From: Leuctra nigra
Taxonomy: Eukaryota; Arthropoda; Insecta; Plecoptera; Leuctridae
Direction of reading: 5' to 3'
Assembly (NCBI GenBank): GCA_934045905.1
Contig: OW203769.1
Coordinates: 28,901,899-28,965,898 of the forward strand
DNA length: 64,000 bases
Positions within the stretch are counted from its first letter, which is position 1. Each line of letters opens with the position of its first letter. A model generated the notes under the pieces. The model was not told the origin of the DNA. It saw nothing but the letters and a program-made list of their open reading frames with translations, and made no database searches. Below are positions 50,291 to 63,086 of the stretch, piece after piece. Both the position numbers and the translations under genes were made by a program.

Positions 50291-53200
50291 TATACGTCAC
50301 AGACCGGGAGATTTTAAAATAGTTCAGAAGTTTTGTTCGTTCGCATCTCTGCACACATCAAAACACCAACAAACTATTCAATATCATTTCGATTCCTTAA
50401 ATATACAATTCATTATAAGGTGTATGTTCCACCTAAAATGTTTTAATAAAATGCGAAGTTGTGACGTCAGGCGGATAATGTATGTCCTCGATTGATCCTT
50501 GTTAATAGTTATATCAAATGATAGACGTATTGGAAATAAGGTCCAATATCAAAAGGTAACAATATTACAGTGTGGATAGAAATGTTCCCTTATGCCTCCC
50601 TCCCCCATAACCCACCCCAAAAATGTCTGCATTTATTCACATGAAATGTTGCTTTGCCCGTGTTTCAAGTCAAGGTCACCAGTGGAAATTCCAATATTTT
50701 CTTCACTGCCAAATGGATTCACGGTTTTCTACATATTATGGAAAGTTTCGAAGAAAGTGACTTTTTCAATGACAATTTGGTTTCTATTTAATATCTCTCT
50801 AAATACTTATCGGATTCAAACGAATCTTTTTGCTTGGCAGTTCGCTTGAAATTATGTACAGGAAAAGTCAAGTTTCGTAGAAAATTGTGCAAAATTTCTC
50901 GATGTCTATAGACGCGAATCGTAACGCAACTTCAGAGCTCCGGATTCCATGGTCAAATATTGTTCTGGTCGATTTTGGAAAATTAGTTTCACCGCCTACT
51001 AAAATTCATTTTCACTGCACAATTGAAATTGACGTTTAAAATTAAGACATCAGAAAAAGCGGTGTTTTTCACGAATAACTCGGTAAATACTGAACAGAAT
51101 ATCGCGAAAGTGTTACTATAAATCAAGTCACGGAATTATATTGGCGAGTTTCAACACGATCGGTGGAAAATTAAAGATTTGTATAAAGAACGAAATTTTC
51201 AGCCACGTTGCTACGGGGACGACGTTCTTCTCTTTTAAAGTAATAGTTCGGGTTTCTAAAAATTTTCTGTGGTGGGTGATTTATACAGTTTCTGATATAG
51301 ACATATGTTTTGAAAAATGTTGGATCTCATGTGTACCATTCCATCTCACTTTTACTGCGAGTAAACCGACCCTTTCGTGACGTCTTAAGAGGGGACCAGT
51401 CAACCGCACTTCATTGGGGGTAGGGAAACGCGCTACCTGCACAGGCTCGTATTCCGGGGAAATTAATTATTCTCAGAAATCTGTAAATATCTCTTGCTTT
51501 TTGTCAACGTAGTACTTGTACAAAATGTTCAGTTCTTATCTTTCATAGTTAGCAGAAGGTTTGTTAAGGTTGGGTGAGGGGTTGAGATTTTAAGACCCAA
51601 AAGTGTCTGAAATTTGGACTTTCACAATTATTTATTGTTGAACCTGAAGACTCACGGCAATATAAAATAGCTTAGTCACACCGGGCATTATCTGGCTATT
51701 TTATGATATTTAAATGAGTTCTACTAATTTGCCCTAATTAGAATGCAGGTTGTACGAGTGACTAGTGAGTACACTTTTATGAAAACTTCATTCGGGCCAC
51801 CTGCATAAGAAAACGGCTGACTATAAAAATTCGGTATTTTTTGTGCACATCCGGAATCATTAAAATTTGTCAGTCTGCTATTTTAAAATGTAATGTCATT
51901 AATATTTAATTAGGAAAAAAAGAAATACTGAAATCAATATAATTGTCATATTGTGTTGGTATATGTCTTCATCGAGAAAGCAGTGTAAAGACTCCCCCTC
52001 CACAAGGGTAGAAAATGGTCCGTCACGGTCTAGTCACCATAAAGTTTATAACCCCTCATAAAATAAGGAGCTGAAGAATTCAACCTAAAATTTACCTGGA
52101 AAAGTTAGAAGAATTGAGATATCGAAATCTCATTCCACTGAGATAGGTACATTACTATCAAGCCGTATAGGTATATAGATAGTTATAATCATTTTGATGA
52201 TCGTTGTTGTTACTCCGTTCGGCAAGCAATCAACAGCGAAAAAAATAATTTCAGTTTGAAATTCCTATCTTGCACGTCCTTTAGGTCCCATTGTGCAGGT
52301 GACAGTCAAGTGCGCAAGCCAAGCAAGATGTTCCGGGTTTCGGCCAGCGCGCCCCATACTCTCTTTTGTCTTTTGTACTATCTTTTTCTCTTTATCTTTA
52401 TCTAGATAAAAATAAAATTATCTAATCACAACACTGGCCAAGATGTTCCGGGTTTCGGCCAACGCACCCCTTACTATCTTTTGTCCCCGCCCTGCCCTTT
52501 CTACCCAACTTCATTACAAAAAGTGAACTTTAATTAAACGTCAAGTATTCATTGTATGGATGATTGACGTAGAATAATTGAAAATTAAAAATGTTGCAGA
52601 TGTTTTTTTAATTTAGGAAATCATTGCTGTATTTACCTACAATTATTATGATCCGATTTCTCTCGTTATACCTATTTTGAGACGACACAATTATTACTTG
52701 TGATACGTATGAAAACATTTGCTATTATGAAGACAAATAATCATTAATGAGATCACTTGATATTAGACAATTATTATTTACGCAACAGCAGTGAAATGGC
52801 TATTAGAAAGACAGTATTGTTATTATACTTTCAATGAGAATGTGGAATGTTCAGGTTATAGTAAGAATTGATGTGGCTTTTTCAATGTATTTTATTCAGT
52901 AATTGATAATAACACGATAAGCCCGAAAAACTCGTTACAATATGCTAGGTATTTATTTCAAACCAATGCGCTTGTGCTACGTTATTGAAGTATATTTTTC
53001 AAATAATACTAAACTTTACATTTATATAAGTAATCTGAAATATTGACGGATTATTACTTACAAATATCGATATTCTCGTCTGATAGGTAATTGTGATTGG
53101 TGAGTGAGGACCACGGTGGGTGAGGACTAAGATGATTGGAGTACACTGCAGTGTTAGAGAATAATTGAGATTGAATGTTGGTGCCTAGAATATTCGTCAC

Positions 53201-54616
53201 ATTGGTCACAACATTGGTACAGCATTGATCGTGGATGCTTTAGCATGAGTTTGTCGTGGACTAAGCTAAAGGAACCATCCCATCATTTGCTCTAACAACT
53301 GAGGAAAACCACGACTAAAACCTCAGTAGGATGGAAGTTGTGAACTCAAAATAGATGTACAGCATTGGTCGTGGATGCTTTAGCATGAGTTTGTCGTGGA
53401 CTAAGCTAAAGGACGCTAATTTGCTCCGAATTTTACAAATAAAAAAACAATTTGAACTACTATCGATCAGGACTTTGGTTGTGCGGTCAAAAATAAAGAA
53501 ATTTTATTTGATCAATAAGCACAAAAAATTAATAAAAGGGATTATTGATCTTTTGTTGTCACGAGCTGGGTTCAATCAGGCATGAACACCCTTCATGAAT
53601 GGAAGACGGCTCTCGACGGTGTGTTGTAAAATGTAAATTCAAGGCATCGCAGGGTCCGAGAAAAGTTGCTTTGCTGATGAACACCTCGATGCAGAAGACG
53701 AGAAATCTACCTACCCAGATATTCGACACCCCTTAATTATTATTTATTTGTCTTGTATTCAGAGATTCTGAGCACACCGACATGCTTATTATGTAGCTTT
53801 ATTCCTGATATTCGCGATTATCAGTTTCTCTTCGGATTTTAAGATCGTGTGTGTAAAGTACTTGCTTTTATTTGTTATTCTTGTGACAAGATAATTGTAA
53901 TTGTCGAATTGTAAGACGAGATTACAATTCAATGGTGTCACAAGTATATCGCGAAGTTTCCTATAAAGACAAATATCTCCAGCTTTACAAGAAATGGATG
54001 CACAATTTAAAACGAGAATATTTTGTGCGAATTTTAATTCGGCAATTTCCTGATTTTCTTCACTGGTGTACTTTGGTTCATATCTATACGGATGATTTCC
54101 AGACAGTAAAAATAAGTATTGGTTACACTATTTGTATCGCACGTAAAAACACTTGGGCAAACTTACCGCCAACTACAGGGAAACGTTGCAATTACAGTAT
54201 TGAACGATATTTATAGATATTTATATAAACCATTATTGAACTGATTTTTGAATTATTGAATGGGAAATATCAAATCATAACAAATACTCCCCCCGTACGG
54301 CCCGTTGAACTCCCCCGCCTAGACAGCTGGACGCGTCTACCTGTGCAGGCGAGCTACCCTCATAGCACGTCACAGCTCGGACTAGTAGCCAGTCAGGAAA
54401 TCGCACAATGCTCATGATCCATAGGAGATGGATTTTTTCTTTTTTTTATATGAATTAGAATTGAATGTGGTTATCTATTAAGACTTGCTAGAAGGTAAAC
54501 TGAACTATTCCTTTAAGCGTATAGTAAAGGATATGAATAAACTTTTAATAACACAAATCAGTGGCTGCCTTTGTGGTTTCACTGTTGGTATACTTCAGTT
54601 TTCTGTTAAATATTTG
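50291..54616. other. interior of the GTCGAC element
   Basis: No convincing ORF. Direct repeats: CAAGATGTTCCGGGTTTCGG at about 52326 and 52439, and a 53-bp repeat starting AGCATT(G)(A/G)TCGTGGATGC at 53221 and 53361. Degenerate sentences such as CTCGGTAAATACTGAACAGA (51080) resemble the ACCGAT/GAAATTT modules. Confidence 0.45.
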
Positions 54617-55247
54617 AGCGAGCGAAGCGAGCGTCTCCTTTTGGCTCTTTTGGCACGGACCTCTTTTTTTTCTTTTTTTTTTTTTGATTTTTTGGCTGCT
54701 ACCTGGAGCAATGGAAGTCGCACCGTTTCACCGATCAATTTGAAATTTTGCACACATGTAGAGACAACCTTTTCTGTTTGCTGACCCTAATTTTTTTTGA
54801 AAACCATTGATTGGTTAAAATTTAAATAAACATCTCCTGATAGGCTGAAAAATGAAAATGGACTTCGACAAATGTGATCGACCTTATATTTTGCATGGTC
54901 ATTAACACCAACATTGTCTCTTATTTTACAAATTTTCAGCCAAATCCTCCCATTGGTTAAATTTTAAAAAAATATTTCATGTGCTTTTTGAAATTTAAAC
55001 CAGAACCGTTTGACCGATCAACTTGAAAATTTGCATGGTCATCGGGTCTAACATTATCTGTATTTTTGACAATTTTCAGACTAAACTGTGTTTAAATTCA
55101 AAAGTAATTGACAGTTTACGGATATTTTGCGTGTTGCGGCAATCATATTTCTCGAATGTCATTTCACGGCAACTTCGAATCTTCACTTCAAGGTTGTTAG
55201 AGCAGAAACTTTCAAGCGTATATTATGAAACTGATATGACCGTTTAA
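54617..55247 (+). repeat. GAGCGAGCGAAGCGAGC repeat, copy 1 (inside the GTCGAC element)
   Basis: Starts TTGAGCGAGCGAAGCGAGCG, followed by TCTCCTTTTGGCTCTTTTGG and two or more modules of the form ACCGATCAA-x-TTGAAA-x-TTTGCA. It is homologous, inverted, to 58425-59035. Confidence 0.75.
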
Positions 55248-56044
55248 AATCCTTAAATCCTTAAAAAATCCTTAAAATCCTTAAAAACTATTCGTCCCAC
55301 AACAAAAATAATACCGCATCTGTGTTCAGCAACATCTCATCTTTCATAAAATAGCTAATAATCTGAAGTCTAATTTCCACGAGACTTCCCTATTGTGTAA
55401 CATTCGAAAGTAGCCTAGAGTCAAAGTACAAATCAAAATCAAAATATTCAAATCCCCCAAGAAACCATAATGCGTGAGGCATTTACTAATGCTTTTACGC
55501 CTTGAGGCATAATTTAGGGTTACATTATCTGTTGCAAAATGTGTAAAAAGTAAAAAGGACCTTTATTTAGAAATCAAGATTCAAATTTGATTCAGCTATG
55601 ATTTTGTCATTTGATTTAAAAAATTAAATGGGATCAATGTGATGAGTATAATAGAAAATATGGATATGCGAGATTTGCCTATGACTATGATTAAGAAACT
55701 TTCAACTCTAATATCTATTTGCATCAATGGAGTTTGTTTTGATGAATATAATGACAGAAAGTGTTTTTAAAGCCAATATATTTTGTTATAATTTACTATC
55801 TTCTTATGAGTAAATATGTTTGATTGAATGAAACTTAATTCCAGTATAATTCACAGTTAATGAATTGCAATGCAATGCAACCTATATCCAAAAGATTCAC
55901 TATTTAAAACATACTAAGTATAGGTACTAACTCTCAAATAGCAACACTTACACACAAACCGTACAAGCTGAATGTACTAACAAGGCGTAATAACAAGTTC
56001 AAATTCACCCGCGTCAATGACAACCCCCTCCCCTCCACTCCTAC
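55248..56044. other. interior of the GTCGAC element, right part
   Basis: AT-rich with a short ATCCTTAAAA tandem at 55250-55285. No ORF. Confidence 0.4.
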
Positions 56045-57392
56045 ATCCACGTGACGTCAGGTGCATCTCCCGTGACGGCAACACTGCATCAACAGGCAGG
56101 TCATAATGGGGTAAAAACAGGTATAATTAGCAGGCCGGCTATCCGGTACCCGGCCATCGGAGAACGTCTCGTCAAAAAGTGTCAAAAAGTGTGGGATGAA
56201 AAATGGTAAAATAATATAAATGATAGCAAATTTTGCCCATACAAAATTTGAACTTGATCTGACCATTTTAGTTTATCTTCCAATTAGAGGAGGATTTCTT
56301 TTTATTCTAATTTTAACCAATGAACGGAATTTTTAAAAGAAAATGGGGTCTGCAAACAGAAAAGATGGTCCGAACCCGTGTGCACAATTTAGCTTGATTT
56401 GTGAAACGGTGTAACTTGCATTGCTCCAGGTAGCAAACAAAACAAAAAGAAACATACAATTACAAATACAAATTCTCAAGTTTCTATGAAAAACAAAAAC
56501 AAATACTTTTATGTTGATTGAGTGGAACATATTTCAATTCAATAAGGATGTAGTTGCAATTAATAGATTATTAGATAAAAGATTAATTGCCGTCTATTGA
56601 CAGGCAAATAAACGTCCGTCTAAACAGGCAAACCGTCTATACAGGCAAATGCTGGGAGGTAACTTCTAATAGGCCACGACCGTCTCCTTCCCACCTTCCA
56701 TCCTTACCTACACTTCACCATCATCTCCCAATCATCATTATAATCATTCATCCGTCGCCATTAGCCTCGCTGCAGAACAGTGCGATGTCAAGGGAATTCA
56801 AGTGATACCACGTGACTAAGCATGTAAATCACGAAATTTGCCTAACTATTGCTCATAAAAGGAAGAAAATGTATTTTCCTCATTATGTAAGTGATTCTAT
56901 ATCCCACTTGACATTTTTTACCTCCAATATTTCCGTCCCGATTTTTTTTTTACATGAAATATTGCTTTGCATTCAAACAAGTCCAGCTTTAGAATAAGAT
57001 CAGACTAAATTGTATGAACCGTAAACACGTTTAAAAATGGCGCCAAATCAAGGTGTGACGTCAGTGGAATACGTCAGTGACGTCAGTGGAGTCGACATTC
57101 TTCCAATCGAGGACTGTGTTTTCACGAAACTGGAATAAGAGCGACTTTTGAGTCGACTTTCTTCCACTTTATCAAAATTTATTTAAAGTGCCAAATCTGG
57201 AAGTATGTCGACTTTTAGTCGACGCTTTTCCACTGGAATATAAGGTCGACTCAAAGTCGACGTAATTCCAGTTGATAATATTATTAAGTACTTTTATTGG
57301 AATAACGTCGACTTTTAGTCGACATTATTCCACTTCATGAAAAGACCCTGTCACACGAGTGAGTCGACATTATTCCAGTCGACATTATTCAG
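56045..57392 (-). repeat. right arm of the GTCGAC element, interrupted
   Basis: Inverse of the left arm; matching blocks at about 56045-56185 and 56860-57392. The insert (56190-56860) holds a fragment like the GAGCGAGCG repeat family (56281-56440) and four short ACAGGCAAA tandem units (56600-56650). Confidence 0.75.
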
Positions 57393-57894
57393 GCGTCCCC
57401 CTCATTCTACCGCTGCCTCTTATCAAATTTCATCCAAAAGCACAAAATCACAGCTATTCTGAATATCAAGAGGGTGGCAACAATGAGGGATTTTAATTCA
57501 AGATACTTTTAGTTCATTTTAAAAGTAAGGAAGTAAGAAGCCCATTTCTTGATCTAGACTCATAAAGTAAATTGAATTGCCTCTTTATACAAGAATAAAA
57601 CATTCGTGGACAATACAATACCTTTTGGTGAGTATATTGCTACATTTTTGGATAATCAGTAATCAGTGAACTGTCAAATACTGAGCGCATCTTATATCAA
57701 ATATCGCATGCTCATATCAAATTATTGTTTTATCAAGAAAGTCATCCAGCGCACCTTGATCAAATGCAAATGAAATTTAGATCAGCAAACGCGTTGCATA
57801 ATATAACATATTCCTACTACTTACCTATTATAAATCACATGGCATGAATCCTCGGTTGAAATTTACATCGTCATCATGACATTATTTCACAATT

Positions 57895-58106
57895 CTGTAA
57901 CTCAGAGGTAAAAGGCCGGAAGTCAATGTTCTGGATTTCTTTTGGGATGATGTAGCAATAGAAATGTGGTTGATTTCAACAAAACAGTTATATTGAATTA
58001 TTCTCTTACACAATGACTCTGTCCCCTAAAAGCAGAAATACTGGCTTATGCGCTCAACTCAAGAATTATTGAAATGGACTTCCGACCTTCTAACTCTGAC
58101 GTACAG
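57895..58106. mobile_element. CTGTACCTCAGAGG-family MITE, copy 2
   Basis: 212 bp with ends CTGTAACTCAGAGGTAAAAG and, inverted, CTTCTAACTCTGACGTACAG; both arms share CGGAAGTC. Same family as 46544-46751. Confidence 0.7.
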
Positions 58107-58424
58107 AAATATTCTGTGAAATAATAGGTCAAGAATCATGATGCAACAACATAGTTATAGTTAGTTAGGTTATACCTACCATGGTCAAGAACTAAAATAT
58201 CTAACTAGGAAAACGCTCTGTGTAACGCGTTGATGAGCGAGCACGGATATGCGCAACACCTCGAACCAAAATTCTGTCTATTAAAAATGTCATTAAAAGC
58301 CAATAATTCTTCATTTTACGTCATAGACTTGTATGAAAATCTTCAAAAATCCCAAAAATATGTTAATTTTTAAAAATCACAGGATCTCCTTCAAAAAATA
58401 TACCTGCAGAGACCACTCATATGA

Positions 58425-59035
58425 TATAAGTGTGTGTACACAATATCAGATCGATCTGTTTGATTATTAGTGTCATAATTATGCGTTTGAAAGTTTCTGT
58501 TCTAGCTACCTTGGAACATTGGAACTGAGGCGTCAATGTTGCCGTGATCCATAGCAACAAGCAAAATGTCCGTAAAATGTCAATAACTTTTGGATTAAAA
58601 CACAGATTTGTCTGAAAATTTTCAAAAACACAGATAATGACCATGCAAAGTTTTAAGTTGATCGGTCAAACGGTTCTAGTTTAAATTTAAAAAATCACAG
58701 TAAAGATGGTTTTAATTTTAACCAATGGGAGGATTTGGCTGAAACTTTGTATGATTGGGTAAAATGTTAGTGGTAATGACTTGTCAAAATTTCAAATTGA
58801 TCAAACCAACAAATCGAAAGTTTTTTTTTTTTAACCAATCAATGGAATTAAAAAAAATAAGGTCTGCAACGCCCAGAAATGGTCCGTACATGTGTGCAAA
58901 ATTTCAGCTCGATCAAAGAAAAACTGTAACTTGTAAACCGGCAGGAACAGAATTACAAAAAAAACAAAAAAAACAGAGGTCCGTACCAAAAGAGCCAAAA
59001 GGAGACGCTCGCTTCGCTCGCTCAATAACATTTTA
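58425..59035 (-). repeat. GAGCGAGCGAAGCGAGC repeat, copy 2 (inverted)
   Basis: Reads on the minus strand as TTGAGCGAGCGAAGCGAGCG and onward, matching 54617-55247 over roughly 600 bp with scattered differences. It lies outside the GTCGAC element. Confidence 0.75.
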
Positions 59036-60015
59036 TAGGTATAGTTTGAAATATATTTGAAATTATTCCCATGGGATGTCTATATGGGTGTGCTAACATT
59101 GATTGGGACTTTAAATACGGATAGATTAGGTGGAACCTATATTCAATGACTTAACATCAAATAATGAAACCATTAGCCACCAAACTCTCTCCAAATTCCA
59201 AGAAGAAGCCAAAGTAATTATTTATATATACTACAAAATATTTTTTTAATGTTGGTATCTACATTTTTCGAAGTGGGCATTGGAAATGTTCTAATATTTT
59301 TATTATTAAGTTCTTTATTCACATACAGAATAATTGCCACCCTGTTTGAATATAATATAAAGGTACATATGAAAAACACTAGAATCTCAACAATAAATAT
59401 AAAAAATATAAAAGAGCATCAAATCCAACTACTTTTTCACGGCACTGCGAACGTTGGATTTGAATAAAACACCCCTAGATGTCCTCCTCATATCCCCCCC
59501 CCCCCCCATGATCTCGCCCCCATGTCTGGCCCCATGTCACGTGATACGGGCGTTAACGGCGCACGCTCGCCCGCATGCTGGCCGTGCGAATGTCGCGCCA
59601 CCCCTACCCTCATCATCATCCCCTGCACGCGTCATCCAATCATTTCACCATTCACCAATTCAGTTTTCATTTCATGTCATCGGAATAATACAACAGATAA
59701 CAGAATAATTGCTATTCATTTATAAGTTGAGATGATGCTCAACTCAGATGTAGTATTATATTATTTATTTATGTTGTGGGGTGAATTGTTTTCAAGGAAT
59801 TTATTTACAAATTTTGATAGATTTCTTATAAATTTTAAACAGGAAAATATAGCCAATGACATCACAATTTGGTATATTGCCATGGCAACAAATATTTATA
59901 ATGGATGAGGATAAATTAATCTATCACTCGTGTATAGATAGCAAAAAATATACCGTCTCTGTGCTGCGACAGTCGTGTCAAATTGTCATAATATTATAAA
60001 AATGTAATTCTTCAC
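59036..60015. other. intergenic DNA
   Basis: AT-rich except a GC-rich block at about 59520-59640 that shows no recognisable product. No bounded element. Confidence 0.4.
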
Positions 60016-60954
60016 CAGGCGCGTAGGAAGGGGGGGGAGTGGGGGTCAATGACCCCCCCACTTTTCATCTTGACACCCCCAGATATAACCCCCAGATACA
60101 CACAAATTTTGATAAAGAGATCCAAAAATGCACAAATTTGCTCCATTATGAGGTTGAATTCTCAAAATTTTCCCAAGTTTTGCAAAGCTAATTGAACAGA
60201 GGTATTATCCAATTAGACAATAACTCATTTGTCCAACATGATCATCATGATCCTCATGAATACAATTTAATAATTACACGTTAAACTATGATACCGAATA
60301 AGCACCGTTTTCAAAGCAATTCCAAAATCTATTCATAATCGATTATCTTTAGGGATTTTATCGAATAACAAAATTTACAGATTATAATGCATTTTGTCAA
60401 AGTTTCCCAAGAATATTGCATATCACAAATTTTAAATTTCTTTGAAAACGATGCCAAAATAGCTTCAAATTTGATTCTTTTGCATCAAAAACTCAAAAAA
60501 TTCCCTGCGGGGCCAATGGGGATTCTATAAAAACAAATAGTTACAGTTATATTACATTTGTATAAAGTTTCCACAGAATATTGCATTTCATACATTTTAA
60601 ATTTCTTTGGAAAGTATGCTAAAATAGCTTTAAGCTCGATTATTTTGTATCAATAACCCAAAAAATTCCCTGCGGGGCCAATAATGGGTATTAAAAACAA
60701 ATAGCTACAAATTATATTACATTTCTTAAAGTTTCCACAGAATATTGCATTTCACACATTGTAAATTTCTTTGAAAAATATACAAAAATAGCTTCAAATT
60801 CGATTCTTTTGTATCAAAAATTCAAAAAAGGCCCTGCGGGGCAATTTGGGTTGCGAGCTTCCCAGACCCCATTGTAACGACGACTACTTTTCCTCACATT
60901 TATTGATCCCCATAATTTTGACCCCCCACTCAAAATGAAGTTCCTACGCGCCTG
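60016..60954. mobile_element. hAT element, CAGGCGCGTAGG family, long copy
   Basis: 939 bp bounded by CAGGCGCGTAGGAA and its inverse with an exact 8-bp duplication TTCTTCAC (60008-60015, 60955-60962). Inside are three tandem units of about 165 bp (around 60360-60845), each ending near CCCTGCGGGGCCAAT. No transposase ORF. Shorter relative at 6200-6514. Confidence 0.93.
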
Positions 60955-61698
60955 TTCTTCACATGACGAGTCCCTCGTCTTCCTGCACGTACATTACATC
61001 ACAAGGGGTGACAAATGGAGGCTGTATAAGGAGGATAGATAAATCATATTTCTCCAGATGTAGGTTGGTATTTCGTACTGTTATTAACTTGTACTTACTT
61101 CAATCTTTCTTCCATAAGTAATCACTCTAAATATGAACTTTGGATAGCCGCCGTCCACATTTGTATATTCCCTTCCCTTACCTTTATAATTACTATAGCA
61201 ACCTTCTCTTATGCAGGAGAAGTGTATAGATATCCAGTTGTATCCAAGCTCAAGAATGTCCAGATTTATATCTGCCCCAGCAGAGTCTACTGGATTCCGT
61301 CCATAAGGTATGTTATTACCCAAGGTGGTTATTACCCTCCTTACCTTTCCATCATTTACTTTGGTTTAGGCTCCAGTTGTTTGAATGTGGTGGGGGGTGA
61401 AGATAGGAGAAAACAGCTACTTACTCCACGATTGTACATGGTCTTCTTGTGCTGTTGAGGACTGACAGCCGCACTACTTGCAGACGCAACTTCTGCAGAG
61501 CATCATGATCAGGCTGACTCAGAAGGCCGTTTGTTACTGCACTGCGAAAACGTTCTAAATTTCTAGAATTTAACTTCGGATTAACTTTTATTTAGTCAGT
61601 TTGGCACTTCTTTATGCTTATCGACTTATTTACGTACAATGATAATACATTTTAAAAATTGTTGTATCAAAAAGGCTAGGTATTTAATTTTGCATGTT
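60955..61698. other. intergenic DNA
   Basis: No gene or bounded element recognised. Confidence 0.4.
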
Positions 61699-61862
61699 CA
61701 CTCAAACCAATAAAAATCGGTACTCGAAAAGAAAAGGATGGCATCATCCCATATAAGTGAGCTCTTATTCTTATTTCATTGATAATAACAACGATTGCTT
61801 GTAAAGGAACCTGACCAGCAGCCACTTTTCTTTTCGTGTACCAATTTTTATTGGTTTGAGTG
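61699..61862. mobile_element. CACTC-family MITE, copy 5
   Basis: 164 bp with ends CACTCAAACCAATAAAAATC and inverse; right TA flank at 61863-61864, left flank TT (one change). The interior matches copies 2 and 4 (GATGGCATCATCCCAT). Confidence 0.8.
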
Positions 61863-62103
61863 TACGTACAAATCTAATAGACCACCAGAATTTGCAAATC
61901 TCGTTTAAAAATATATTGTATCAAAATGATACAAAAAAAACAAAATGATGCACATTATAAGTTTCAAAAGCATGTATTCATGAAAACATTTTGCCACCCA
62001 CACATCGATATCACGCAAACGACGGAAGAAATATATCATTCCATCTTTGACATGAATTTTAAACTGGCTACAAACGATTTGGAATGTTTAGAGGACAACA
62101 GTA

Positions 62104-62431
62104 AAGTTCATTCACGATTAGAATTGCAAGCCGTAATGGCGGCCGTGTAGATACTACTGTAGTCAAATGAACAGTAGTATACCTACATATTAAAATATCA
62201 ATAGAATAATCCAAAACTATGTATAATACGACTGTAGATGGAAATAAATCAATTTGATTGAATTTTTCTAATATTTTCTAATAATAAAAATAGTGTATTT
62301 GACATAATTTATACAATTTCAATAACACAAAGAAGAAAGTCTTGCCATTGACAGGGCAGTGTTCAAGTGACTAACCAATGAACGACGTGATCGACTAAAA
62401 CGTCAGTGAAATTCTTATCGTGAACGAACTT
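62104..62431. mobile_element. AAGTTCATTC-family MITE, copy 2
   Basis: 328 bp, TA on both sides (62102-62103, 62432-62433), ends AAGTTCATTCACGATTAGAA and inverse. Very similar to 16589-16906, including GTCTTGCCATTGACAGGGCA in the right half. Confidence 0.85.
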
Positions 62432-62788
62432 TAGTGTTGTAATATTTGCGTGCATAAAATAACAACAGGTAACAATGTATTATGACACTTGTGAGATGAA
62501 TGAGTGGTATATGTCACTGGCAGTTGGAGCGCCGCGTGACTGTGAGTGAACTGGAAGGCGGTGTCAGTGAGATGATATAGAAGGCCGTGGTGACTGCCAG
62601 GGTCAAGGACAGTCATATCCGCTTCTTCCAGCACAAGCAAGCAGAGCTCTTGTTTCACGCGAACCATTGTGTAGAGGGCACGCGGAATTTACTACACAGC
62701 ATATTATAAGGAAAATAAACAAGTATTTTAATAACATCATTTATTACTTTTTTAAAGTTTTATTCTGTATGTTACCATTTTTACCAAG

Positions 62789-63078
62789 CAGTGGCGGCTA
62801 TTTGGCTTTACAACAGGTGTTCAATTACATAGAATGACGTAGAAGAAAGTACTCTAAGAGGAGAGCCCCCAGCAGATGCGGGGCCGGGGCGCATAACCCC
62901 GGATTTTTTTTGTATATTCAGTTTGAAATTGATGCATTTTTACGTCTTTTGGAGAGCAAAATGATTAGACAAAATATATAACTTCCTACTTCCTGGATTA
63001 GGGAGCACTTTTAAATAATTTTCTTGGATGATCAGGTGTGCAATTGTCACACCTTGCACACTGTAATAGCCGCCACTG
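62789..63078. mobile_element. hAT MITE, CAGTGGCGGCTA ends
   Basis: 290 bp bounded by CAGTGGCGGCTATT and AATAGCCGCCACTG with an exact 8-bp duplication TTACCAAG (62781-62788, 63079-63086). No ORF. Confidence 0.92.
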
Positions 63079-63086
63079 TTACCAAG

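Larger units (their letters stand above)
49503..57392. mobile_element. 7.9-kb element with long GTCGAC-palindrome inverted ends
   Basis: The outer ends CTGAATAATGTCGACTGG face each other at 49503 and 57392. The left arm reaches about 50290, the right arm about 56045, interrupted by roughly 0.65 kb of other sequence (about 56190-56860). The outer 400 bp of each arm is a chain of imperfect palindromes (GGAATAATGTCGACT...AGTCGACATTATTCC). Deeper parts share a GGCCGGGTACCCGATAGCCG block and TGACGTCA. The 5.7-kb interior has no recognised ORF. A target duplication is not clear. Confidence 0.75.

Noticed and set aside
51141..51380. 79-codon ORF inside the GTCGAC element
   Set aside because: It lies in a stretch of degenerate repeated sentences; the ORF is short and has no match that I recognise.
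49503..57392. Polinton/Maverick identity for the 7.9-kb element
   Set aside because: Long arms fit, but there is no polymerase, integrase or capsid-like ORF, no 6-bp duplication, and the palindromic arm structure is not typical.
62431..62667. Minus-strand ORF of 78 codons
   Set aside because: No recognisable motif; not supported as a gene.
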